From IMG/VR virus record IMGVR_UViG_3300042922_000087, positions 1 to 38,469 of that record: a DNA stretch of 38,469 bases. One strand, given 5' to 3'. The DNA is from a virus. The notes beneath the pieces are model-generated. The model was not told the DNA's origin and searched no databases. It worked only from the letters and a program-made list of their open reading frames with translations. Position numbers and translations under genes: made by a program. Positions 7,635-11,461 of the stretch are shown here, piece by piece (position 1 is the first letter of the stretch; each line of letters begins with the position of its first letter).

Positions 7635-7867
7635 GTACCAACGACGAAGGGCCGGACGTAATCAAACGTCCGGCCCATTACACTGAGCATCCATCTGGTA
7701 TTGAGCCCATTGAGATTACAAAGCATGAGTCTTTCTTGCGGGGCAACATCATTAAATATGTGTTGCGAGCACCGTATAAGGGTAGCGAGCTACAAGACCT
7801 AAAGAAAGCTAGGCAGTATCTAGACTGGGAGATTGAGAGGGTAGAGAATGCCGAAAGGAATTCTTAG
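7631..7867 (+). CDS. DUF3310-family protein with a CTG start
   Basis: 78 residues matching the phage DUF3310 pattern: RPAHYTEHPSGIEPIEI, then the GNIIKYVLRAPYKG core, then LQDLKKARQYLDWEI. The frame is open only from 7565 and contains no ATG, GTG or TTG before the conserved region. The only sensible start is CTG at 7631, overlapping the previous stop as CTGA, with AGGGGA at 7619-7624. The family is sometimes called a nucleotide kinase, but its activity is not established. The stop lies 20 bases inside the next gene. The family call is firm; the start codon is inferred. Confidence 0.8.
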   Translation: MSTNDEGPDVIKRPAHYTEHPSGIEPIEITKHESFLRGNIIKYVLRAPYKGSELQDLKKARQYLDWEIERVENAERNS

Positions 7868-8045
7868 GGAGAGGATTTATTTCTCAGGGGCTGAGTCTCT
7901 ATATGCTGAGCTTGAAGCCCTAGACCCGGCCTTCCGCCGCGCCGCTGGTATTGTAGATGTAGACTACGAAGACGTGCTAACGTTCAGCGGAGGCTACAGA
8001 CAATATACTATGATTCTTGAAGCTGAGATAGACGTTTCTCCCTAA
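7848..8045 (+). CDS. Small hypothetical protein (65 aa)
   Basis: 65 residues (MPKGILRERIYFSGAESLY...) with GAGAGG before the ATG, overlapping the DUF3310 gene by 20 bases. It is the last gene of the replication operon. Its 3' end overlaps the converging minus-strand gene by 38 bases. The family is not recognised. Confidence 0.65.
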   Translation: MPKGILRERIYFSGAESLYAELEALDPAFRRAAGIVDVDYEDVLTFSGGYRQYTMILEAEIDVSP

Positions 8046-8220
8046 GCTTAAACGCTGAGGCTAGAATGTCCCAAGGATCGGTGGAGCTTGTGCGAACCGA
8101 GTAGTCGTGACCATCAATTGTCACACTCCACCGATTCTTGGACGTTTGACTGATTTCTAAGTAGTCGAATTTCTTGTCAAGCTTATTGATAACAGCCCAA
8201 TACACATTTGAATTATCCAT
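8008..8220 (-). CDS. Small protein on the opposite strand with its own promoter
   Basis: 70 residues (MDNSNVYWAVINKLDKKFDY...KLREKRLSQLQES), ending in a basic helix. It is the only minus-strand gene left of 14.6 kb. A near-consensus promoter (TTGACA, 17 bases, TAGAAT) ends 6 bases before the ATG, so the mRNA would be essentially leaderless. It overlaps the preceding plus-strand gene tail to tail. The isolated orientation and private promoter suggest independently timed expression, as in a small regulator or anti-host factor; the function is unknown. Confidence 0.65.
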   Translation of the reverse strand: MDNSNVYWAVINKLDKKFDYLEISQTSKNRWSVTIDGHDYSVRTSSTDPWDILASAFKLREKRLSQLQES

Positions 8221-8226
8221 GAGACT

Positions 8227-8255
8227 ATTCTAATGTATCTATTAACCTTTGTCAA
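8227..8255 (-). promoter_or_regulatory. Sigma70-type promoter for the minus-strand gene
   Basis: On the minus strand: TTGACA (8255-8250), 17 bases, TAGAAT (8232-8227). The ATG at 8220 follows after six bases, so transcription should begin at or next to the start codon. Its -35 box overlaps the -35 of the divergent plus-strand promoter. Confidence 0.7.
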
Positions 8256-8277
8256 GGCGCTGGAAATGTGATATACT
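8249..8277 (+). promoter_or_regulatory. Sigma70-type promoter facing the tRNA array
   Basis: TTGTCA (8249-8254), 17 bases, TATACT (8272-8277) with an extended -10 (TGA-TATACT). An ATG follows after seven bases (8285), giving a leaderless start. The -35 is shared with the divergent promoter through the sequence TTGTCAA. Confidence 0.75.
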
Positions 8278-8284
8278 AATACAC

Positions 8285-8335
8285 ATGATGAATTTGCACG
8301 TTGAACTCCCCGCATTTGAGGATGCCTACGTTTAA
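8285..8335 (+). CDS. Leaderless 16-residue micro-ORF
   Basis: ATG 8285 to TAA 8333-8335 encodes MMNLHVELPAFEDAYV. It starts where transcription from the TTGTCA/TATACT promoter should begin and ends about 20 bases before a terminator-like hairpin. A leader peptide or attenuator role is conceivable. The same layout recurs at 10215-10379 with a different peptide. It could also be chance. Confidence 0.35.
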   Translation: MMNLHVELPAFEDAYV

Positions 8336-8355
8336 CGCGCCCTGAAACCAGATCA

Positions 8356-8391
8356 GACCCGGCGCTCAAGACACTTGACACCGGGTTCTTT
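8356..8391 (+). terminator. Terminator-like hairpin ahead of tRNA-Ala
   Basis: ACCCGG (8357-8362) pairs with CCGGGT (8381-8386), with an inner stem TCAAG/CTTGA closed by ACA, followed by TCTTTGT. The layout fits an intrinsic terminator or attenuator. Its 3' arm contains the -35 box of the next promoter. Confidence 0.55.
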
Positions 8392-8403
8392 GTATGATAT
8401 GGT
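8375..8403 (+). promoter_or_regulatory. Promoter for the first tRNA run
   Basis: TTGACA (8375-8380), 17 bases, TATGGT (8398-8403), extended by TGA just before the -10. The start would be near 8410, about 12 bases upstream of tRNA-Ala. The -35 lies inside the terminator-like hairpin, so read-through and initiation could compete. Confidence 0.5.
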
Positions 8404-8421
8404 AGTTCTACAACTTGATAC

Positions 8422-8494
8422 GGGCCTGTAGCTCCAATGGTAGAGCAACGCTTTTGCAAGGCGAAGGTTCTCGGTTCAAATCCGAGTAGGTCCA
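8422..8494 (+). tRNA. tRNA-Ala(UGC)
   Basis: Acceptor GGGCCTG/TAGGTCC with the G3-U70 pair that marks alanine tRNAs. D arm GCTC/GAGC, anticodon loop TTTGCAA (UGC), T arm CTCGG-TTCAAAT-CCGAG, discriminator A. No CCA is encoded. First tRNA of the main array. Confidence 0.95.
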
Positions 8495-8742
8495 CAACAA
8501 GAGGGGGCACTCTCTTGGGGAATGGCGGAACGAACGTCGGTAGCAATAGCCGACAACGAAACGCACATGCGGAGTCACAATCTCAAGACATATCTGAGGG
8601 CAAGCTGCTGAGGATATGGGGGCGAGGACGGGTTTAGCGGCCTTGAACGTGATTTGCTTAGCGGCTAACGTATGGTCAGACAGTATTTATCAGCCAAATG
8701 ATTGCCTGTCTGTGTGGGTGGAGTCCCACTTCCCACTTTTAT
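8495..8742 (+). ncRNA. Folded inter-tRNA segment 1 (unrecognised)
   Basis: 248 bases without a credible gene, between tRNA-Ala and tRNA-Met. Several good hairpins are visible: AAGAGGG/CTCTCTT with a GGCA loop (8499-8516), CATATC/GATATG (8589-8618), CAGACAG/CTGTCTG (8677-8712) and GTGGG/CCCAC (8714-8729). The density of paired arms suggests a structured RNA cotranscribed with the tRNAs. A tmRNA was considered but no tag frame ending in the usual Ala-Ala was found. Identity is unknown. Confidence 0.4.
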
Positions 8743-8816
8743 GTCGGGGTGCAAGTAACGGTAACTGGCCAGCCTCATAAGCTGTGCGACTGAGGGTTCG
8801 ATTCCCTCCCCCGCCA
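8743..8816 (+). tRNA. tRNA-Met(CAU), imperfect acceptor and D arms
   Basis: T arm GAGGG-TTCGATT-CCCTC is clear. Anticodon loop CTCATAA gives CAU on a 4-bp stem. Acceptor GTCGGGG/CCCCGCC has one mismatch at 2-71, and the D stem is weak although the loop has GG. It could be elongator Met, initiator, or a lysidine-type Ile tRNA; the sequence does not decide. Confidence 0.6.
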
Positions 8817-8978
8817 CGGAATAACTCAACAGTGTTTAATCATGGCCGTCCAAAAAAGGTTAGCGAGGACGGCGGAAGCGGATGACAAACCAGTAACCTT
8901 GCGGTGCGAGCGTGTCGCTCAAACCAAGACCCACACTAGTAGACCATGCTAGGGTTGTAGCTGTTAGGTCATCCACCC
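8817..8978 (+). ncRNA. Folded inter-tRNA segment 2, tRNA-like outer stem
   Basis: 162 bases between tRNA-Met and tRNA-Pro. GCCGTCC/GGACGGC (8845-8873) forms a 7-bp hairpin. Then GGATGAC (8880-8886) pairs perfectly with GTCATCC (8968-8974) as a 7-bp outer stem followed by A, like an acceptor, around an inner GAGCG/CGCTC hairpin. There is no T loop or standard anticodon loop, so it is not an ordinary tRNA. A degenerate tRNA or an unknown RNA is possible. Confidence 0.4.
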
Positions 8979-9053
8979 CTGGGTGTAGCTCAGTTTGGTC
9001 AGAGTGTTTGCTTTGGAAGCTTAAAGTCGTAGGTTCGAATCCTGCCACCCAGA
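8979..9053 (+). tRNA. tRNA-Pro(UGG)
   Basis: Acceptor CTGGGTG/CACCCAG is perfect; D arm GCTC/GAGT; anticodon loop TTTGGAA (UGG) on a stem with two T-T mismatches; T arm GTAGG-TTCGAAT-CCTGC; discriminator A. No CCA is encoded. Confidence 0.85.
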
Positions 9054-9055
9054 CT

Positions 9056-9127
9056 GTGAACGTAGTTCAATGGTAGATAGCCTGAATGTGAGTCAGGAAG
9101 ATGCCGGTTCGAGTCCGGTCGTTCACC
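9056..9127 (+). tRNA. tRNA-His(GUG)
   Basis: Acceptor GTGAACG/CGTTCAC is perfect; anticodon stem CCTGA/TCAGG with loop ATGTGAG (GUG); T arm GCCGG-TTCGAGT-CCGGT; discriminator C, as expected for histidine. It starts two bases after tRNA-Pro. Confidence 0.93.
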
Positions 9128-9131
9128 CCAA

Positions 9132-9203
9132 GGCTGTATAGTGAAAAGGTCATCACACCTGTCTGTCTAACAGGTAGTCGGGGTTCGAGTCCCCGTACGG
9201 TCG
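9132..9203 (+). tRNA. tRNA-Asp(GUC), encoded CCA
   Basis: Acceptor GGCTGTA/TACGGTC with G-U pairs; anticodon stem CCTGT/ACAGG with loop CTGTCTA (GUC); T arm CGGGG-TTCGAGT-CCCCG; discriminator G. CCA follows at 9204-9206, one of only three tRNAs here with it encoded. Confidence 0.93.
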
Positions 9204-9207
9204 CCAA

Positions 9208-9278
9208 GCTCCCATAGTGTAATGGTAACATCGCTGATTCTCAGTCAGTGGTCAGGGGATCGAAACCCCTTGGGAGTA
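9208..9278 (+). tRNA. tRNA-Glu(CUC)
   Basis: Acceptor GCTCCCA/TGGGAGT; anticodon stem GCTGA/TCAGT with loop TTCTCAG (CUC); T arm AGGGG-ATCGAAA-CCCCT; discriminator A. It lies immediately behind tRNA-Asp. Confidence 0.92.
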
Positions 9279-9545
9279 CAGAGGAAGGAAGCGCTAGGCT
9301 ACCAACCTGCCAACAATGTATGACTCAGTAGCGTAAGTCCCTTGCGGGCGGTGAACAGAATAGTGACATGAGGTAAGGTGGAAGCCTAAGCGGGCCGGAT
9401 TCCGATGAGGGTTGGTTACCCTGGGCCAGCGCAAGGCTGAAATAACCTGAGGGCGGGGACCGTGCCGAGTAGCTGTGGTTGCTAATGCCAGGCGAAGCGG
9501 TATTAAATGTACCGATTGAGGATGCGTCACGGTACCCGCCTACAT
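9279..9545 (+). ncRNA. Folded inter-tRNA segment 3 (unrecognised)
   Basis: 267 bases between two tRNA-Glu genes with no supportable ORF. It is purine-rich, with multiple hairpins including AGGGT/ACCCT (9408-9422) and GTACCG/CGGTAC (9509-9535). Short GNRA- and GAAATAA-like single-stranded stretches recall structured RNAs, but no known class could be matched by eye; RNase P RNA and group I intron cores are not evident. Confidence 0.4.
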
Positions 9546-9617
9546 AGTCCTATAGTGTAAAGGTTAGCACGAGAGTTTTTCACACTCTTAGTTAGGGTTC
9601 AAGTCCCTATAGGATTA
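9546..9617 (+). tRNA. tRNA-Glu(UUC)
   Basis: Acceptor AGTCCTA/TAGGATT; D arm GTGT/GCAC; anticodon stem AGAGT/ACTCT with loop TTTTCAC (UUC); T arm TAGGG-TTCAAGT-CCCTA; discriminator A. Confidence 0.92.
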
Positions 9618-9618
9618 C

Positions 9619-9689
9619 GGCATCGACGGTAGGTTACTGGGCTAGCGCTGTAAACGCTTCGCACTTGGGTTCGAGTCCTAACGGTGTCA
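9619..9689 (+). tRNA. tRNA-Tyr(GUA), short variable loop
   Basis: Acceptor GGCATCG/CGGTGTC; anticodon loop CTGTAAA (GUA) on stem AGCG/CGCT; T arm TTGGG-TTCGAGT-CCTAA; discriminator A. The variable loop is five bases, although bacterial tRNA-Tyr is normally class II. Positions 8-9 are AC rather than UA. Confidence 0.8.
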
Positions 9690-9771
9690 CGCAAGGGCGG
9701 TTCGAAACGCACCTACCATGTGGCCCGCATGAATGTGATCCCCCGGACGCTGTTAAAGGGGAAGGGCACTT
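9690..9771 (+). other. Spacer between tRNA-Tyr and tRNA-Phe
   Basis: 82 bases with no gene. A TCCCC/GGGGA stem (around 9740-9761) and a GCG/CGC mini-hairpin around GGTTCGAAA are visible; the latter resembles a T loop out of context and may be a tRNA remnant. Confidence 0.3.
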
Positions 9772-9844
9772 GGCTTTCAAGCTCTAATGGTCTGAGCGTA
9801 GGTTTGAAAAACCTGAGGGTAGGGTTCGAGTCCCTGGATAGCCA
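9772..9844 (+). tRNA. tRNA-Phe(GAA)
   Basis: Acceptor GGCTTTC/GATAGCC with one mismatch; D arm GCTC/GAGC; anticodon stem TAGGT/ACCTG with loop TTGAAAA (GAA); T arm TAGGG-TTCGAGT-CCCTG; discriminator A. Confidence 0.93.
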
Positions 9845-9873
9845 CACAGAAAAACACAACAATAGGAGGAAAC

Positions 9874-10056
9874 ATGGGCGCTGAATTTTATGTTCTGATT
9901 GACCGTAAGACTAACAAGGTAGCACTCATGAAGAGCGGTAAGCCATTCGTATACACTACCTTGAAGACGGCACGGATGGGTGCTAAGTACTTGGGCTTGA
10001 AGCGCAAGACTAAGTTCAAGGTTACGCCCCGGTTTACCGGAGCTATTGTTACATAA
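9874..10056 (+). CDS. Small basic protein within the tRNA array (60 aa)
   Basis: 60 residues (MGAEFYVLIDRKTNKVALMK...), lysine-rich with alternating beta strands and a basic C-terminal half (LGLKRKTKFKVTPRF). A strong AGGAGGAA at 9864-9871 precedes the ATG. The gene sits between tRNA-Phe and tRNA-Leu and its stop codon is the first triplet of an AU-rich box that leads into the next tRNA. The charge suggests nucleic-acid binding; the family is unknown. Confidence 0.75.
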   Translation: MGAEFYVLIDRKTNKVALMKSGKPFVYTTLKTARMGAKYLGLKRKTKFKVTPRFTGAIVT

Positions 10057-10064
10057 TTTAATAC
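10054..10064 (+). repeat. AU-rich box abutting tRNA-Leu(CAA)
   Basis: TAATTTAATAC; its last base is directly before the 5' end of the tRNA at 10065, and its first TAA is the stop codon of the preceding gene. One of five similar boxes at RNA 5' ends in this array. Confidence 0.6.
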
Positions 10065-10137
10065 GCACCACTACGCCAACGGAAGAGCGTACCGCCTCAA
10101 CAGCGGAGGGTTCTGGGTTCGAATCCCAGGTGGTGTA
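10065..10137 (+). tRNA. tRNA-Leu(CAA), short variable loop
   Basis: Acceptor GCACCAC/GTGGTGT; anticodon loop CTCAACA (CAA) on stem CCGC/GCGG; T arm CTGGG-TTCGAAT-CCCAG; discriminator A. The variable loop is GGGTT, with no long arm, unlike standard bacterial tRNA-Leu. Confidence 0.85.
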
Positions 10138-10138
10138 C

Positions 10139-10211
10139 GGCTCGGTATCCCAACGGTAGAGGAAGCGGTCTTAGAAACCGTTCAGTGTGGGTTCGAATCC
10201 CACTCGGGCTA
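10139..10211 (+). tRNA. tRNA-Leu(UAG), short variable loop
   Basis: Acceptor GGCTCGG/TCGGGCT; anticodon stem GCGGT/ACCGT with loop CTTAGAA (UAG); T arm GTGGG-TTCGAAT-CCCAC; variable loop TCAGT; discriminator A. It is the third leucine tRNA lacking a long variable arm. Confidence 0.87.
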
Positions 10212-10214
10212 CGT

Positions 10215-10243
10215 TTGACACAACACAGGAAGTATGGTATACT
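10215..10243 (+). promoter_or_regulatory. Strong sigma70-type promoter inside the array
   Basis: TTGACA (10215-10220), 17 bases, TATACT (10238-10243) with extended -10 TGG. An ATG follows after seven bases (10251). It begins four bases after tRNA-Leu(UAG) and closely matches the promoter at 8249 around the -10 (TATACTaatacacATG and TATACTagtacacATG). Confidence 0.8.
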
Positions 10244-10250
10244 AGTACAC

Positions 10251-10313
10251 ATGTTCACAACGATCCAGTCGAAGCGCACCGGCAATAACGTCGGGAACTT
10301 TGTGCTGGGTTAA
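10251..10313 (+). CDS. Leaderless 20-residue micro-ORF
   Basis: ATG 10251 to TAA 10311 encodes MFTTIQSKRTGNNVGNFVLG. It starts at the expected transcription start and is followed by a strong terminator hairpin. The architecture equals the 8249-8391 module but the peptide is unrelated. It could be a leader peptide, a small functional peptide, or incidental coding in a small RNA. Confidence 0.4.
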   Translation: MFTTIQSKRTGNNVGNFVLG

Positions 10314-10337
10314 ATTCCTCCTTTCTGTGTTGATTAC

Positions 10338-10379
10338 AGAGGCCCGGTACCTTACAAAGGAACCGGGCCTCTAACATTT
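10338..10379 (+). terminator. Intrinsic terminator of the micro-ORF transcript
   Basis: AGAGGCCCGGT (10338-10348) pairs with ACCGGGCCTCT (10362-10372), an 11-bp perfect stem, followed by AACATTT. It closes the short promoter/micro-ORF unit just before tRNA-Ser; alternatively it is a stable 3' end of a small RNA. Confidence 0.65.
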
Positions 10380-10462
10380 GGAAGCTCCGACATTGGCGTG
10401 TTATACGGTCTTGAAAACCGGTAAGCCGCAAGGCAGTGTGGGTTCGACTCCCTCAGCTTCCG
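10380..10462 (+). tRNA. tRNA-Ser(UGA)
   Basis: Acceptor GGAAGCT/AGCTTCC is perfect; anticodon loop CTTGAAA (UGA); long variable arm with stem GCC/GGC; T loop TTCGACT; discriminator G. It is a normal class II serine tRNA, in contrast to the leucine tRNAs here. Confidence 0.93.
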
Positions 10463-10467
10463 CAGCA

Positions 10468-10478
10468 TAATTAAATAC
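10468..10478 (+). repeat. AU-rich box before the 10479 hairpin RNA
   Basis: TAATTAAATAC, the same element that abuts tRNA 5' ends elsewhere. Here it leads into a folded segment rather than a tRNA. Confidence 0.5.
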
Positions 10479-10557
10479 TTGGGGCACCACAAACGATTTC
10501 CCGAAGGGGGGAAGTCAGACGATGAGGCGAGTACCCATTCGTGTGGTGTCCCAACTA
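10479..10557 (+). ncRNA. Hairpin RNA candidate between the tRNA-Ser genes
   Basis: TGGGGCACCAC (10480-10490) pairs with GTGGTGTCCCA (10543-10553), an 11-bp outer stem with one G-U; inside are a TTCCC/GGGAA hairpin and a CGATGAGGCGAG loop. It is preceded by the AU-rich box that otherwise marks tRNA 5' ends, which suggests a processed RNA. The class is unknown. Confidence 0.45.
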
Positions 10558-10642
10558 GGAAGGTAGAACAGGGTTGGTGCCCTGGCCTGTTTGCTAAACA
10601 GATCGTACCGAGAGGTATGGAGTTCGACTCTCCCACTTTCCG
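10558..10642 (+). tRNA. tRNA-Ser(GCU)
   Basis: Acceptor GGAAGGT/ACTTTCC; anticodon loop TTGCTAA (GCU) on stem CTGT/ACAG; long variable arm GTACC/GGTAT; T loop TTCGACT; discriminator G. Confidence 0.9.
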
Positions 10643-10643
10643 C

Positions 10644-10714
10644 TGGCCTAAAGCATTATGGTGATGCACTTGACTCTTAATCTCGGGATCAGGGTTCGAT
10701 TCCCTGTGGGCCTA
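10644..10714 (+). tRNA. tRNA-Lys(CUU)
   Basis: Acceptor TGGCCTA/TGGGCCT with a mismatch at 1-72; D arm GCAT/ATGC; anticodon loop CTCTTAA (CUU) on a stem with two mismatches; T arm CAGGG-TTCGATT-CCCTG; discriminator A. Confidence 0.82.
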
Positions 10715-10715
10715 C

Positions 10716-10789
10716 GTGGTAGTAGTGTTAGTGGTATAGCACGTCAGTCTTCCAAACTGAAAGGCAGAGTTCGAGTCTCTGTTACCGCA
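10716..10789 (+). tRNA. tRNA-Gly(UCC)
   Basis: Acceptor GTGGTAG/TTACCGC; D arm GTGT/GCAC; anticodon stem TCAGT/ACTGA with loop CTTCCAA (UCC); T arm CAGAG-TTCGAGT-CTCTG. Confidence 0.93.
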
Positions 10790-10855
10790 CTCGTCCGTGT
10801 ACACGATATCGCTCTGGGACGCTAAGCTGAGCGGGCTGACAACCTACTGTCACAT
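10790..10855 (+). other. Spacer with palindrome between the tRNA-Gly genes
   Basis: 66 bases with no gene. CGTGTACACG (10796-10805) is a perfect 10-base palindrome, and GCTC/GAGC can form a short hairpin downstream. No regulator can be named. Confidence 0.3.
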
Positions 10856-10928
10856 GTGGTACTAGTGTTAGTGGTTAGCACAAGACGTTGCCAACGTTTT
10901 AGGGTGGGTTCGAGTCCCGCGTGCCGCA
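10856..10928 (+). tRNA. tRNA-Gly(GCC)
   Basis: Acceptor GTGGTAC/GTGCCGC; D arm GTGT/GCAC; anticodon stem AGACG/CGTTT with loop TTGCCAA (GCC); T arm GTGGG-TTCGAGT-CCCGC; discriminator A. The next gene's ATG begins two bases after its discriminator. Confidence 0.93.
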
Positions 10929-10929
10929 C

Positions 10930-11193
10930 ATGGGATACAAAAGGACAGGGCGTCCTACTGGTCGCCCATCAAAGCACACAACTGAACAGTGGAATGAAGC
11001 TAAGAAACTCTTAGAAGACGGAGCAAGCTATCGAGAGACAGCCTTGACAACTGGTATTCCGAAGAGTACACTTAGAGATAACCTTCCGGGTTACGGATGG
11101 TCGGCACAGGAGGCAGGTCGTTTCCGTGCCATGCTGAACAAGTCACACATATCCAAGGAAGTGTGGGATTTGAACAGACGTAACAACGGATAA
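10930..11193 (+). CDS. Helix-turn-helix DNA-binding protein
   Basis: 87 residues with an N-terminal homeodomain-like HTH: RPSKHTTEQWNEAKKLLEDG, then ASYRETALTTGIPKSTLRDN, in the style of Hin/resolvase or Psq-type HTH units. A C-terminal basic tail follows. ATG 10930 is chosen; the frame also has a GTG at 10921, but that lies within tRNA-Gly. There is no ribosome site; the start lies two bases after the tRNA's last base, so tRNA 3' processing would leave a leaderless message. It ends one base before tRNA-Thr. A transcriptional regulator is likely. Confidence 0.75.
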   Translation: MGYKRTGRPTGRPSKHTTEQWNEAKKLLEDGASYRETALTTGIPKSTLRDNLPGYGWSAQEAGRFRAMLNKSHISKEVWDLNRRNNG

Positions 11194-11194
11194 C

Positions 11195-11266
11195 GCCGGT
11201 ATAGCTTAATGGGCAAAGCATGTGTCTTGTAAACATAAGTCGGGAGTTCGAATCTCCATTCCGGCA
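11195..11266 (+). tRNA. tRNA-Thr(UGU)
   Basis: Acceptor GCCGGTA/TTCCGGC with one mismatch; D arm GCTT/AAGC; anticodon stem TGTGT/ACATA with loop CTTGTAA (UGU); T loop TTCGAAT; discriminator A. Confidence 0.9.
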
Positions 11267-11337
11267 CGGTGAGGTAGGCTACTGGGTATGCCCCTCACAA
11301 GGGACTGAGACTAGACCCAGGCTAGTCTCACTCCTAC
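11267..11337 (+). ncRNA. Folded segment between tRNA-Thr and tRNA-Val
   Basis: 71 bases with two strong hairpins: GTGAGG/CCTCAC (11269-11298) and TGAGACTAG/CTAGTCTCA (11306-11330, 9 bp perfect, loop ACCCAGG). No ORF. It is a candidate small structured RNA or a processing element. Confidence 0.4.
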
Positions 11338-11406
11338 CCTCCTGTCGTCGGGTGCGGACGGCTCTCTTACACGGAGCCAGGCTAGGTTCGATTCCTAGTG
11401 GGAGGA
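11338..11406 (+). tRNA. tRNA-Val(UAC)
   Basis: Acceptor CCTCCTG/TGGGAGG; anticodon stem GCTCT/GGAGC with loop CTTACAC (UAC); T arm CTAGG-TTCGATT-CCTAG; discriminator A. D arm is GTC/GAC, slightly short, for a total of 69 bases. Confidence 0.87.
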
Positions 11407-11461
11407 CAGTGGGTGATGGTACGCGCCTTCCCTTATCTAAAAAGGTAAAAGCGGCCAGTAT

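Noticed and set aside
8437-8637. A 66-codon ORF through tRNA-Ala and segment 1
   Set aside because: It reads through a certain tRNA gene, has no ribosome site and no coding character.
8495-8816. A tmRNA covering segment 1 and the Met-like tRNA domain
   Set aside because: A GCC-GAC-AAC-GAA frame looks like a tag start, but no frame ends in the usual LAA/VAA stop, and the tRNA part has a clean CAU anticodon loop, which tmRNA lacks.
9279-9545. RNase P RNA
   Set aside because: The GAGGAA start is suggestive, but the conserved ACAGAAA and late core segments could not be placed in the right order or spacing.
10054-10070. T7-like promoter from TAATACG similarity
   Set aside because: Only TTAATACG is shared, no single-subunit RNA polymerase gene is present, and the motif abuts tRNA 5' ends.
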